A DNA stretch of 64,000 bases from NCBI GenBank assembly GCA_016706225.1, contig JADJKB010000003.1, forward strand, positions 806,001 to 870,000, read 5' to 3'. Below, piece by piece: positions 12,734 to 22,207 of the stretch (positions are counted from its first letter, which is position 1; each line of letters begins with the position of its first letter). This DNA is from Myxococcales bacterium. GTDB lineage: Bacteria > Myxococcota_A > Polyangia > Polyangiales > Polyangiaceae. Both the position numbers and the translations under genes were made by a program. A model generated the notes under the pieces. That model saw only the letters and a list, made by a program, of their open reading frames with translations, was not told the DNA's origin and made no database searches.

Positions 12734-13165
12734 TCAATAACAACACAGGTCCGCGTTGATCTTGCGGGCGCGCGCCGTGCGAACGGTGTCCAGAGGCCGA
12801 CTGCACAAGTGGCCGCGCGTATTGTCGCCCTTCTCCGCGCAATGACTGAAGACGCCGGCGGCGCAATCCGCAAAGGGCGCCGCCGCCTGTTTGTGGGGCT
12901 TCGCCCGCTCCACGGACAACTTCGCGCTCATACAACCCTCGTCCCGCTCCCTGCTCGGCGACCCAGCCGCGACCGCGGCGGAGGCACTCGCGGGTGAGCT
13001 CGGTTCAACGGCTGCGGAGGGCGCTCCCGACGTGTCACTCGGTGCCTGACCGAACGGTGGAGTCGAGGACGCGATGGCACTCGGCGCGGGTCGCACACCA
13101 GCGTCCGGCGCTTCGCGGCAGGAGATGAGCACCAGACCCAGCAGCGGCAGGACAGTCTTTGTCAT
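12734..13165 (-). CDS. Small Cys-containing lipoprotein, unknown function
   Basis: 143 residues from ATG 13165 (MTKTVLPLLGLVLISC), a short lipoprotein signal with lipobox LISC. An Ala/Ser/Pro-rich linker of about 70 residues leads to a small domain with several cysteines (EGCMSAKL, FADCAAGVFSHCAEKG, HLCSRP, DLCC), probably disulfide-bonded in the periplasm. The stop lies 11 bp before the start of the downstream lipoprotein gene, suggesting one transcript. I do not recognise the family. Confidence 0.75.
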   Translation of the reverse strand: MTKTVLPLLGLVLISCREAPDAGVRPAPSAIASSTPPFGQAPSDTSGAPSAAVEPSSPASASAAVAAGSPSRERDEGCMSAKLSVERAKPHKQAAAPFADCAAGVFSHCAEKGDNTRGHLCSRPLDTVRTARARKINADLCCY

Positions 13166-13240
13166 GCAATCCAGCACCAGGCTCACACGCCTCGGGGCGA
13201 GAGCGCAATCACTGGCTACGCCGGCCCGAGGCGGGCGCCT

Positions 13241-14029
13241 TCAAGGTTGCGCGAGCCGCAGCGTCTCCGCGCCCAACACCCGGGCGTCGTCCACAGCCTG
13301 GGCGAAGGCCACGACGACGGAGCGGTCCCGCGACGCCTCCGCCGGCAGTACCAGATCGAGTGTCACGCTGCCCGGAAGCTCGATCTCTCTGCTGGTGAAG
13401 GCGCGCACCACGTTGACGTGACTCAAGTGACGCCCAGCGTTTTCGCCGCGCCGGACCGCGACGTCGCCGGCACTCTCGGCCAGCGCCAGGCTGACCATGG
13501 CGCGGCGCGGGGCACCCGTGACCTCTACCTGGAAGCGACCTCCGTCCAGTGTCCTCAGCTTTACGGCGTGCGAGGCAGGCTCCGATAGGCCGCGGGCGAT
13601 GGCTTCGTCGGCTTCACCCTCGCTGGAGCCGAGCAGTTGCTTGCGACCGTTCACGACCATTTGGGGGGTGTAGACATTCGAGCCGAGCAGACGCGCGTAG
13701 TGTTTCTGGCGCGCGGAATAGCGGGAGTCACTGAACGGATCGGTCCAACCGAGGTAGTTCCAGTAGTCGACGTGAAACGAAAGCGCGATGACACGTTGGC
13801 CCGACCGCTGGGAGGCATGAGCAATTCGCGTGAGATTCTCGTCGGCCGGCGGACAGCTCGAACAACCTTCACTGGTGAACAGCTCGACCAGTGCGACGGG
13901 CTCGTGCGCCTGGCCACTCCCGGCACGCGGCGCGAGCGCAGCTGCCGGCTCCGCGCGCGGAGGTCGCTGATCTTCGCGGCGAGAACACCCGAGACAGAAC
14001 ACGATGGCAACCAGGGAAAGGGCGCGCAC
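13241..14029 (-). CDS. DUF1223 thioredoxin-like lipoprotein
   Basis: GTG 14029, preceded by GGCTGGGAA, opens a lipoprotein signal (LSLVAIVFCLGC), giving 262 residues. The core starts with VELFTSEGCSSCPPADENL, the hallmark CxxC active-site region of DUF1223, a thioredoxin-fold family, followed by HVDYWNYLGWTDPF and YTPQMVVNG, both characteristic of this family. A second beta-rich domain follows. Predicted to be a secreted or periplasmic redox protein; the substrate is unknown. The frame is open further upstream but that part has no protein-like features. Confidence 0.9.
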   Translation of the reverse strand: MRALSLVAIVFCLGCSRREDQRPPRAEPAAALAPRAGSGQAHEPVALVELFTSEGCSSCPPADENLTRIAHASQRSGQRVIALSFHVDYWNYLGWTDPFSDSRYSARQKHYARLLGSNVYTPQMVVNGRKQLLGSSEGEADEAIARGLSEPASHAVKLRTLDGGRFQVEVTGAPRRAMVSLALAESAGDVAVRRGENAGRHLSHVNVVRAFTSREIELPGSVTLDLVLPAEASRDRSVVVAFAQAVDDARVLGAETLRLAQP

Positions 14030-14100
14030 TTCCCAGCCTACGCCGCAGCCTGTGCGGGGGTTACGCGCCGGCCCACGCAGCCAGCGGCGCTCGGACTTCT

Positions 14101-14694
14101 CTAGACCGCCCCGAGCTCGCGCCACTCTTCCGGCAGCGCCTCCAGTTCCGCTGACCGGAGCGCCGAAAACCGCTCGAATACCTGCTCCAGTCGGCGCTCG
14201 AGCTGCCGAACTTCTCGCAGGTCCCCTCGCTCTCTGAGCTCGACCTCCAGCGTGCGACAAATGAAGCGCACACACAGATTGGGACGGTCACCCGGATCCA
14301 AGGAGCAACCGCTCGGGCCGCGGAAGGCGCAACCCGCAAAGTCGGAGCTCGGGGCACGAAACTGCGACGGGGTCGTACCCGAGAGCTTCAGCGCGGCCAG
14401 ATCGTCGTCCGTGAACAGGTCTTCGGTCCGACCGCCGCAGCAGTGCCCGCCAGGCCAATGACCGAACGGCTCCGGGTGCCCGATGGCGCACCCCGAACAA
14501 GAGCGCACGGCTCCAAGCGTGGAGACCAGCTCCGCGCGCAGCTCCCGCAGCTCCCTCGCCAGCGCGATCATCTCGGGCGCGGTGCTCGCCCGTTCCGGCA
14601 TCGACGCGAGGCGCTCGCGGAGGCTCCGCAAGGCATCCGCGCGCCCGCGTGGGTGCCGCGCGCGATCCAGCAGATTTTGCACCGAAATCAGCAC
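14101..14694 (-). CDS. Cys-rich cytoplasmic protein, possible metal-binding (YkgJ-like)
   Basis: 197 residues from GTG 14694; a TTG at 14751 would add 19 basic residues and is less likely. No signal peptide. After a helical N-terminal half the protein shows CSGCAIGHPEPFGHWPGGHCC, then CAFRGPSGCSL and NLCVRFIC, a spacing reminiscent of the YkgJ zinc/iron-chelating family, then an Arg/Glu-rich coiled C-terminus. The cysteine and histidine arrangement suggests a bound metal or Fe-S cluster, but assignment to a family is tentative. It is divergent from the metal-efflux operon across 132 bp. Confidence 0.75.
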   Translation of the reverse strand: MLISVQNLLDRARHPRGRADALRSLRERLASMPERASTAPEMIALARELRELRAELVSTLGAVRSCSGCAIGHPEPFGHWPGGHCCGGRTEDLFTDDDLAALKLSGTTPSQFRAPSSDFAGCAFRGPSGCSLDPGDRPNLCVRFICRTLEVELRERGDLREVRQLERRLEQVFERFSALRSAELEALPEEWRELGAV

Positions 14695-14826
14695 CGGTGC
14701 CGAGCATACACGGCTTACTGAAGCGCGCGCTTTCCCGCGTACGCGCCGCAATCCTGGGTCGAATCCTGACTCCGATCAGGCCGCCCGGGTGACAGCGAGC
14801 CACGCCGGCGCTACCTTTTCCCCAGA

Positions 14827-15234
14827 GTGAAGCAGCTCCGCTTGCACGTTCTGGTGATGATGCTCGTGGCGGGCCTCTTGGTCCCGGTCACGGCGTTCGC
14901 GCGCGTGCTCAGCATCTGCAACATGAGCGGACGGGTTGGTAAGACCTGTTGCTGCCACCGCGCTCAGGAAAAGAACCAGGAGAAAGAGTGCCACGCGCCG
15001 GCCATCGACCGCGCACCCTGCTGCACTCAGGTCGTGAGCCACGCTGACAAGGCAGCGGCCACCACGACCGACATCGCTTCCGACGTGCCGGCGGCTGCCT
15101 TGCTCGAGCAGCTGCCCAGCATCGTTCACCGTGGGCTTGCCTTCGCCGAGTCCGAACGCATCGCTGCCCGCGCGCGCGCCCCGCCACCGCTTGGGCCGCC
15201 GCTGTATCTGCTGAACTGCGCCATCTTGAGCTGA
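14827..15234 (+). CDS. Small secreted Cys-rich protein heading the metal efflux operon
   Basis: 135 residues from GTG 14827. The N-terminus (MKQLRLHVLVMMLVAGLLV, ending near AFA) is a signal peptide. The mature part carries a cluster ICNMSGRVGKTCCCHR, then KECHAP and APCC, eight cysteines and several histidines in about 50 residues, suited to binding soft metals such as Cu(I) or Ag(I). It lies 99 bp upstream of the TolC-like gene and in the same direction as cusBA, so a role as a periplasmic metal chaperone, sensor or sink is inferred. No characterised homologue is known to me. Confidence 0.75.
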   Translation: MKQLRLHVLVMMLVAGLLVPVTAFARVLSICNMSGRVGKTCCCHRAQEKNQEKECHAPAIDRAPCCTQVVSHADKAAATTTDIASDVPAAALLEQLPSIVHRGLAFAESERIAARARAPPPLGPPLYLLNCAILS

Positions 15235-15333
15235 ACCTCCCGTGTCTCGTTCGCGCGAGGCGCAATTGCGCGCCTCGCTGGACGACGAGCGCCGGGTTGT
15301 CCGCGCTCGTCCACGTGACGCGGAGATTGGTTC

Positions 15334-16773
15334 ATGCGCATTCATCTGTTTCGAAGGCTCGCCGAGCACCGGCACCTGCTCCTTCACAGCGCGGTCATCC
15401 TGGCTGTTGGTTGTGTTCCTGCCCGCCCTGCGGACACCGCCGAGGGTACGGACGGTCACGCAGCGCGAAGCTTGACCGCCGACGCGCCGTCTGGCGAGGG
15501 TCCGCGCGCAGCTCCCGCCGCCGCGGGCTCCCCTTTATCGGCGGAGCGGAGACCCGCGGCCCCCGGTCAAGACATCGGTGCCCGACTGGATCGAGCGCAG
15601 CTCGTACGCGCCGTGCTCACGATGAATCCGGACATCGAAGCGCGGCGTGCCGCCTGGCGCGCAGCGCGCAGCAAACGCCGACAGGCCGACACCCTCGACG
15701 ACCCAATGCTGGGTTACGAGTTCGCGCCGCTCAGCATCTTCTCGGGCATGCGTTTTGGTCAGACGGTGCGCGTGAGCCAGCGCTTTCCCTGGCCGGGCAA
15801 GCTCTCGAGCTTGTCGGACGCCGAAGAGCGAGCAGCCGACGCAAGCGGCCAAGAAATCAAGCTGACGGAGCTGGATTTTGCCATGGAAGCCTCGCTTCTG
15901 TTCGACGAGTACTGGCTGGTCGATCGCTCCCTGGAGGTCAACGCGGAACACCGACGCCTGCTCGACGAGATGCGGAGCGCCGCCGAGATCCAGTACTCGG
16001 TCGGGCGCGCATCACTCTCCGACCCGCTCCAGGCTGATGTGGAAATCGCGATGCTCGAAGAACAAGATCTCGGCCTTGGCTCGCGGCGGGACGTCGTCAC
16101 GGCCGAGCTGAACGCACTCTTGCACCGCCCGCCGGAGCGCGCGCTGCCCGCACCTCCGCTCGACCTCGGGGTATCGTTGTCAGCTCCGCCGCCGAGCTCG
16201 GCGCTCCAGCGAGAGGCGCTGATGTCGAGCCCCGAACTGAAGAGGCTTGCCGCGAAGACCCGCGCGGCCCAGGCCCGGGTGCGCTACGCCGAGAAACAGT
16301 ACTACCCGGATGTCACGTTGATGGCGAGCTACAGCTCGATGTTCGCCGAAATCGAACATCAGTTCATGGTCGGCTTCGAGACCCCGATCCCGATTCAGCG
16401 TGGCAGTCGTGCCGGCATGGTCGACGAGGCCAGCGCGATGGCGTCGGAGTCGCGCCACGAGTCCTCGCACATCGAGAACATGATCCGCTCACGGGTCGAG
16501 ATCGAGCGCCGCCGGGTCATCGAGGGAATTGCCGTCGTGAAGCTGTACGACGGGCGGTTGATCCCCACTGCCAAGAGCCAGGTCGCTGCCGCGAGAGCCG
16601 ATTTCACCGGCGGCAAGACCGGATTTTCCGAGGTCATCTCGGCGGAAAAGAGCCTGCGCAACATCCAGCTCTCGCGCCACGCCGCCGCGGCTGAGCTCTC
16701 CAAGCGGCGCACCCAGCTCGATCGCGCGCTCGGCCGCCTGCCCGCCGGTGTCCAGAAAGGAGGCGCAAAATGA
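15334..16773 (+). CDS. TolC/CusC-like outer membrane efflux lipoprotein
   Basis: Outer-membrane channel of the tripartite metal pump. 479 residues from ATG 15334, with GGAG 12 nt upstream. A signal with lipobox-like AVGC near residue 27 suggests lipidation, as in CusC. The body shows two similar outer-membrane-factor repeats: long amphipathic helices with QAARAR/RAAW patterns and the RVSQRFPWPGKLSS segment common to metal-type OMFs. The stop overlaps the adaptor start by 4 bp (ATGA), which indicates translational coupling. Confidence 0.93.
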   Translation: MRIHLFRRLAEHRHLLLHSAVILAVGCVPARPADTAEGTDGHAARSLTADAPSGEGPRAAPAAAGSPLSAERRPAAPGQDIGARLDRAQLVRAVLTMNPDIEARRAAWRAARSKRRQADTLDDPMLGYEFAPLSIFSGMRFGQTVRVSQRFPWPGKLSSLSDAEERAADASGQEIKLTELDFAMEASLLFDEYWLVDRSLEVNAEHRRLLDEMRSAAEIQYSVGRASLSDPLQADVEIAMLEEQDLGLGSRRDVVTAELNALLHRPPERALPAPPLDLGVSLSAPPPSSALQREALMSSPELKRLAAKTRAAQARVRYAEKQYYPDVTLMASYSSMFAEIEHQFMVGFETPIPIQRGSRAGMVDEASAMASESRHESSHIENMIRSRVEIERRRVIEGIAVVKLYDGRLIPTAKSQVAAARADFTGGKTGFSEVISAEKSLRNIQLSRHAAAAELSKRRTQLDRALGRLPAGVQKGGAK

Positions 16774-18587
16774 CTGCCTTCGAACGACACAAACACAAAC
16801 TGATTCCAGCGCTCGCGTTGGTCCTCGTGTTGGTCGCGGGTTTGATCTTCCGCCACCCGCTGATTGCGTGGTTCTCACCCAAGGGCGGAAGCGGTTCCGC
16901 AGCGTCGGGTCACGGCGCGGCCGCCAGCGGCAGCGTTGCTTCAGCCTCAGCCGACAAGAAGCCAGCTCGCCCGAGCCTGCCCGCGCTCCCCGAGCAGACC
17001 TATTCCGAGCCGGTCCTCGCATCCCTGCGCACGGGGCTCGAGGCCTACGAGGAGCTGCGCAATCTGCTGGCCCAGGACACGGCGGATGGGCTCTCGGCAC
17101 CCGGCAACCGCCTGGCCGCCGCCCTGCACGCGGGTCACTCGGGGCTCGGAGATGCGCCCGAAGACGTGAAACAACGCTTCGTCGCCGCGGCGGACGCGGC
17201 CTCCGAGCTCGGAAAGGCCACGAGCCTCGATGCCGCTCGCAGCCGTTTCAGCAGTTTGAGCGAGGCGGTGGTGTCGATCGTTGCGTCGGACGCGCGGCTC
17301 GCAAAAGAACGACACGTCTACGAGTGCCCCATGGTGTCGGGTGCATTCAACAAGTGGCTGCAAACTGGCGAGCGCCTCGAGAACCCCTACATGGGGAAGA
17401 AGATGCTCACCTGCGGCTCCGAGAGCACCTGGGTCGCGCCCAAGGAAGAACCCACCGAGAGTGCGCACGACGACCACGCGCCGGGTGAGATCGCGTTTTA
17501 CACCTGCCCCATGCACCCATCGGTCAAACAACCGAGCGCCGGCAAATGCCCGATTTGCGGCATGGATTTGGTCTCGGTCACCCAGGAAGAACTGAAGACC
17601 GGCACGGTGCGAGTCGACGCAACACGGCGACAGCTGATCGGCGTCAAGACGGCGTTGGTCGAGAAGCGTGTCGTCTCACGTGAGCTGAAGACCGTTGGGC
17701 GCATCACTTACGACGAGACCCGGCTCTCCGAGGTGACGATCAAGTTCAAGGGCTACATCGGGAGCCTCTACGCCAACGCAACCGGCAAGAAGGTGCGGCG
17801 AGGACAGACGCTGTTCACGGTCTACAGCCCGGAGATCTACGCCGCCCAGGAAGAGCTGCTCTTGGCACTGTCTACCCGCCGGGGGCTCGACGGCGGCAGC
17901 GGAGGGCGCTCCGACACGCTGGTCGACGCTGCGCGCCTGCGGCTCCGTTTGTGGGACGTAACCAAGGGCACCATCGACAAGGTCGAAAAGGACGGCAAGC
18001 CGATGCGCTATGTGCCGATCGCCTCTCCGGCCAGCGGCTTCATCGTCGAAAAGAACGTGTTCGATGGCTCGGCGGTCGAGGCTGGAATGCGGCTCTTGCG
18101 CATCGCCAACCTCGACAAGGTCTGGATCGAGGCCGAGCTCTACGAAGCCGAGATCCCGCTGGTGCCGGTGGGGCACGAGGCCAAGGTCACCCTGCCCTAC
18201 CTGCCGGAGAAGGAGTTCGCCGGCAAGGTCACGTTCGTCTACCCGTACCTCGACCCGGCGACCCGCACAGGCAAGGTGCGCATCGAGCTGTCCAACAAGG
18301 ACGTCGAGCTCAAGCCCGACATGTACGCAAACGTCGCGCTCACCATCAGCCGCGGGGAGAAGCTGGTCATCCCGGACTCGGCGGTCATCTACTCGGGGCC
18401 GCGCCGGGTCGTGTTCGTGGACGTGGGGAAAGATCGGCTGAAACCACGGGAAATCAAGGTCGGGATTCGCTCCGGTGACTTCTACGAGGTGCTCGAAGGG
18501 CTGACGGCGGGGGAACGGGTGGTGACCAGCGGCAACTTCCTGATCGCGGCGGACAGCCGACTGAAGAGCGCCACGGAGATGTGGTGA
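16770..18587 (+). CDS. cusB: CusB-type RND periplasmic adaptor with DUF3347 and heavy-metal-binding domains
   Basis: 605 residues. An N-terminal hydrophobic anchor (11-27) precedes a low-complexity linker. Residues about 75-220 match DUF3347, including YECPMVSGAFNKWLQ and NPYMGKKMLTCG. Residues 244-270 form a heavy-metal-binding domain with CPMHP (246-250) and CPICGM (260-265). The remainder is the membrane-fusion-protein core (lipoyl, beta-barrel and membrane-proximal domains; for example RVDATRRQLIGVKTALVEKR and GEKLVIPDSAV). It delivers periplasmic Cu/Ag-like metal to the RND pump. Three metal-related modules in one chain is longer than E. coli CusB (about 400). Stop TGA overlaps the next ATG by one base. 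Confidence 0.95.
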   Translation: MTAFERHKHKLIPALALVLVLVAGLIFRHPLIAWFSPKGGSGSAASGHGAAASGSVASASADKKPARPSLPALPEQTYSEPVLASLRTGLEAYEELRNLLAQDTADGLSAPGNRLAAALHAGHSGLGDAPEDVKQRFVAAADAASELGKATSLDAARSRFSSLSEAVVSIVASDARLAKERHVYECPMVSGAFNKWLQTGERLENPYMGKKMLTCGSESTWVAPKEEPTESAHDDHAPGEIAFYTCPMHPSVKQPSAGKCPICGMDLVSVTQEELKTGTVRVDATRRQLIGVKTALVEKRVVSRELKTVGRITYDETRLSEVTIKFKGYIGSLYANATGKKVRRGQTLFTVYSPEIYAAQEELLLALSTRRGLDGGSGGRSDTLVDAARLRLRLWDVTKGTIDKVEKDGKPMRYVPIASPASGFIVEKNVFDGSAVEAGMRLLRIANLDKVWIEAELYEAEIPLVPVGHEAKVTLPYLPEKEFAGKVTFVYPYLDPATRTGKVRIELSNKDVELKPDMYANVALTISRGEKLVIPDSAVIYSGPRRVVFVDVGKDRLKPREIKVGIRSGDFYEVLEGLTAGERVVTSGNFLIAADSRLKSATEMW

Positions 18588-21500
18588 TGAGCGGCCTGGG
18601 TTCTGCAGAAAGCTCCGGTCTCGTCGGGAAGGTGATCGCCCTGTGCGCGAGGAACCGCTTCATGACGCTGCTCTTCGTCGGCGTGATGGCGCTGTGGGGC
18701 GTCTACGGCATGCGCAACGGCCCGCTCGACGCCATTCCAGATCTCTCCGACGTACAGGTGATCATCTACACCGACTGGCCTGGACGAAGCCCCGACCTGG
18801 TCGAGGACCAGATCACCTATCCCATTTCGAGCACGCTCCTCTCCGCGCCGCACGTCAAGGCGGTGCGGGGACAGTCGTTCTTTGGTGCCTCGTTCGTCTA
18901 CGTCATCTTCGAAGACGGCACCGACATGTACTGGGCGCGCTCCCGCGTGCTCGAGTACCTGAATACGGCCCAAGGCAAGCTTCCCGACGCGGTGAATCCC
19001 ACCATCGGGCCCGACGCCACCGGCGTCGGTTGGGTGTTCCAGTACGCCCTCACGGACCAATCCGGCAAACACGACATCGCCGAGCTGAGGAGTCTGCAGG
19101 ACTGGACGCTGCGCTACTCGCTCGAGGCCATTCCGGGCGTGGCCGAGGTCGCCTCGATCGGCGGGTCGGTCAAGCAGTACCAGGTCAATCTGGACCCCAA
19201 CAAACTCCGCAGTCACGGCATCAGCGTCGCCGAGGTGATCCGACGCGTCCGGGCATCGAACCAGGACGTCGGCGGTCGGGTGATCGAAATTGCCGGCACC
19301 GAGCAGATGGTGCGCGGGCGCGGCTACGTGAAAAAGAAGGAGGATCTGGAGACGATCCCGCTGAAGGTGCGCCCCGATGGCGCCCCCGTGTACATGCGCG
19401 ACGTCGGAGAGGTGTCCATCGGCCCGGACATGCGACGTGGAGTCGCCGACCTCGATGGTCAAGGCGAAGCCGTCGGCGGGATCGTCGTGATGCGCTACGG
19501 CGAGAACGCGCTCGACGTGATCTCGCGGGTCAAACAGCGACTGAAAGAGCTGGAGGCCGCCCTGCCCGAGGGCGTGAAGCTGGTGGTCACCTACGACCGC
19601 TCGGAGCTGATCGAAGCCTCGATCAGCACTCTGAAACACACGCTGGCCGAAGAGATGATCGTCGTGGCGGTGATCATCTTTCTGTTTCTTTTGCACGTGC
19701 GCAGCGCCCTGATCCCGATCTTGACCTTGCCCCTCGGGGTGCTGCTGGCCTTCATCCCCATGTACTACCAGGGGCTGACCATCAACATCATGTCGCTGGG
19801 TGGCATCGCGGTGGCCATCGGAGCCATGGTGGATGCGTCCATCATCATCATCGAGAACATCCACAAGAAGCTCGAGCACTGGGAGGCGGAGGGCAGACCC
19901 GGCGACCGCGTCGACGTGATCATCGAGGCCATGCAGGAGGTCGGGCCCAGCATCTTCTTCTCGCTGCTGGTGATCACGGTCTCGTTCATGCCTGTCTTCA
20001 CGCTGGAGGCCACCGAGGGGCGTTTGTTCAAACCCCTGGCGTTCACCAAGACCTACTCCATGGGTTTCGCGGCGATCTTGGCGGTGACGCTCACTCCTGC
20101 GCTGGCCGCCATCTTGATCCGTGGAAAGATCCGGGGCGAGAGCGCGAACCCGCTGAACCGCTGGTTGATCGCGCTCTACTCCCCCGTGGTGCGCTTCGTG
20201 GTGCGGTATCGGCGGACCGTGATTGTCGGGGCGGTGCTCAGCGTGGCGCTCACGATCCCCGCGCTGTCACGCATCGAGAGTGAGTTCATGCCGCCGCTGA
20301 ACGAAGGCTCCATCTTGTACATGCCCACCTCGCCACCGGGCATGAGTGAGTCGGAAGCCGTGAAGGTGCTGCAGTCGATGGACAGCCAACTGCGCACGTT
20401 TCCCGAGGTCACCCGTGTCTTCGGCAAGGCCGGGCGCGCCGATACGCCAACAGACCCTGCGCCGCTCTCGATGGCGGAGATCGTCATCTTGCTCAAACCC
20501 AAGGAGCAGTGGCGTCCCGGCCTCACCTGGGAGGGCCTGGTGAAGGAGATGGACGACAAACTCCAGTATCCGGGCATGCCGAACGCCTGGTGGATGCCGA
20601 TCCAGACCCGCACGGAGATGCTGGCGACCGGCATCCGCAGCCAGCTGGGCATCAAGGTCTACGGCGACAGCGTGCAGGAGATCGAGAAGACCGCCGTGGC
20701 GATCGAGCGCGCAGTGGCCAAGGTCCCCGGGACCCGCAGCGCCTACGCCGAGCGCGCCGCTGGCGGTTTCTTCGCCGACTTCACCGTCGACCGTGCCGAA
20801 GCGGCTCGCCACGGGCTCTTGGTGGAGGACGTGAACGACGTGATCATGTCCAGCATCGGCGGCATGAACGTGTCCGAGACGGTCGAAGGGCGCGAGCGGT
20901 ACCCGATCAACGTGCGCTACGCACGGGAGTTCCGCGACACGCCGGAGACCCTGCAAGGCGTGCTCGTTTCCACACCGACAGGCGCACAGATTCCGCTTTC
21001 ACAGGTGGCCAAGCTCGAATTCAAGACCGGCCCCGACATGCTCAGAAGTGAAGGCGGAAAGCTGGTCGGATTCGTGTTCGTCGACATCGCCAACCGACCC
21101 ATCGCCGAGTACGTCGGCGACGCCAAGCGCGCCGTGGACAGCGAAGTGAAGGTCCCCTCCGGACAGCGCCTCGAATGGGCGGGGCAGTTCAAGTACTTCG
21201 AACGCGCAAAAGAGAAGCTGGCGCTCGTTGTGCCCATCACCCTGGCGTTGGTTTTTTTCCTGCTCTACTTGAACACCAAATCCGTGGTCGAGACCGTGAT
21301 CGTCATGCTGGCGGTCCCGTTCTCGCTGGTCGGGGCCATCTGGCTGATCTACCTGCTCGGCTACCACATGTCGGTGGCGGTCTGGGTCGGGCTGATCGCT
21401 CTGGCCGGTCTGGACGCGGAGACCGGCGTGGTGATGCTGCTCTACCTGACCCTCGCCCACAAACGTCGGAAGCAGGCCGGTCAGCTGCAGAACTTCGCTG

Positions 21501-21763
21501 ATCTTCAGGAGGCCATCGTCGAGGGCGCGGCCCAGCGCATTCGACCCAAACTGATGACGGTGCTGACGACGCTCATCGGCCTGGTGCCAGTGCTCTGGAG
21601 CACGGGCACCGGCGCGGACGTGATGAAACGCATCGCTGCACCGATGGTCGGCGGGCTGGTCACTTCGTTCTTGCTCGAGCTCACCGTGTATCCGGCGATC
21701 TTCGCGCTGTGGAAGAGGCGCGAGCTGCCCCAGGCGGAGCCGGAACCCGTGGCGGCGAGCTGA
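18587..21763 (+). CDS. cusA: CusA-type heavy-metal RND efflux pump
   Basis: Proton-driven inner-membrane pump of the HME-RND family that exports monovalent (Cu/Ag) or divalent metal through the adaptor and OMF. ATG 18587 overlaps the adaptor stop (TGATG) and is preferred over two GTG codons just upstream; 1058 residues, normal length. Typical segments are the N-terminal helix followed by DAIPDLSDVQVIIYTDWPG, the GAMVDASIIIIEN motif of TM4 with its membrane Asp and Glu, large periplasmic loops, and GLDAETGVVMLLYL near TM10-11. The CusB-type adaptor suggests a Cus-like substrate. Confidence 0.96.
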   Translation: MSGLGSAESSGLVGKVIALCARNRFMTLLFVGVMALWGVYGMRNGPLDAIPDLSDVQVIIYTDWPGRSPDLVEDQITYPISSTLLSAPHVKAVRGQSFFGASFVYVIFEDGTDMYWARSRVLEYLNTAQGKLPDAVNPTIGPDATGVGWVFQYALTDQSGKHDIAELRSLQDWTLRYSLEAIPGVAEVASIGGSVKQYQVNLDPNKLRSHGISVAEVIRRVRASNQDVGGRVIEIAGTEQMVRGRGYVKKKEDLETIPLKVRPDGAPVYMRDVGEVSIGPDMRRGVADLDGQGEAVGGIVVMRYGENALDVISRVKQRLKELEAALPEGVKLVVTYDRSELIEASISTLKHTLAEEMIVVAVIIFLFLLHVRSALIPILTLPLGVLLAFIPMYYQGLTINIMSLGGIAVAIGAMVDASIIIIENIHKKLEHWEAEGRPGDRVDVIIEAMQEVGPSIFFSLLVITVSFMPVFTLEATEGRLFKPLAFTKTYSMGFAAILAVTLTPALAAILIRGKIRGESANPLNRWLIALYSPVVRFVVRYRRTVIVGAVLSVALTIPALSRIESEFMPPLNEGSILYMPTSPPGMSESEAVKVLQSMDSQLRTFPEVTRVFGKAGRADTPTDPAPLSMAEIVILLKPKEQWRPGLTWEGLVKEMDDKLQYPGMPNAWWMPIQTRTEMLATGIRSQLGIKVYGDSVQEIEKTAVAIERAVAKVPGTRSAYAERAAGGFFADFTVDRAEAARHGLLVEDVNDVIMSSIGGMNVSETVEGRERYPINVRYAREFRDTPETLQGVLVSTPTGAQIPLSQVAKLEFKTGPDMLRSEGGKLVGFVFVDIANRPIAEYVGDAKRAVDSEVKVPSGQRLEWAGQFKYFERAKEKLALVVPITLALVFFLLYLNTKSVVETVIVMLAVPFSLVGAIWLIYLLGYHMSVAVWVGLIALAGLDAETGVVMLLYLTLAHKRRKQAGQLQNFADLQEAIVEGAAQRIRPKLMTVLTTLIGLVPVLWSTGTGADVMKRIAAPMVGGLVTSFLLELTVYPAIFALWKRRELPQAEPEPVAAS

Positions 21764-21769
21764 CGGCCT

Positions 21770-22207
21770 TCAATCCGGGGCCTTGGTGTACGCCAGGAGA
21801 TCGGTCGCGCAGCTTCCCTCTGGCGGCGCGTGGGTGAGGAGCGCATATACGTCCGGAATTCGGTAGAGCGCCGCGGCGAACTCGAGGACGAATTCGCGCT
21901 GGAGCTCCGACAGCTTGCCGACGTCGATACCGCCATGGGAGCGGCGTTCGGCCAGACACCGCGCGGCGAGCCCGCCGAAATCCAGGCCTTTCGGGGGTTC
22001 GGGTGGATGGCCTTTCTCGAAGCTCTCGGCAAGCTCGAACCCCGCACGCGCGTCGGGCGGCCAGGGCCCGAGCGCACGCGTCAGCCGCGAGAACGGCGAG
22101 CCGGTCGGCGCAGCAGCCCGTTCGACCTCGGGCGTCTGCTTCTCGCGCGAGCGACACGCGACCACGACTACCCCCGCAGACAGGAGTCCTCGCCGCGAGA
22201 GCCTCAT
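21770..22207 (-). CDS. Tat-type lipoprotein small subunit of GMC dehydrogenase
   Basis: 145 residues from ATG 22207. The N-terminus MRLSRRGLLSAGVVVVACRS has twin Arg followed by a hydrophobic run and a VVAC lipobox, consistent with Tat export and lipidation. Its start overlaps the end of the GMC oxidoreductase gene by 4 bp, so the two are coupled. Position, size and twin-arginine signal match the small (gamma, gluconate-2-dehydrogenase subunit 3-like) subunits that accompany and export GMC dehydrogenases which lack their own signal. It contains the LSELQREFVLEFAAALY helical region. Assignment is by context and signal type rather than strong motif. Confidence 0.75.
   Translation of the reverse strand: MRLSRRGLLSAGVVVVACRSREKQTPEVERAAAPTGSPFSRLTRALGPWPPDARAGFELAESFEKGHPPEPPKGLDFGGLAARCLAERRSHGGIDVGKLSELQREFVLEFAAALYRIPDVYALLTHAPPEGSCATDLLAYTKAPD

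Noticed and set aside
18482..19879. 465-residue antisense frame over cusA
   Set aside because: Same reason: antisense shadow of a strongly recognised gene.
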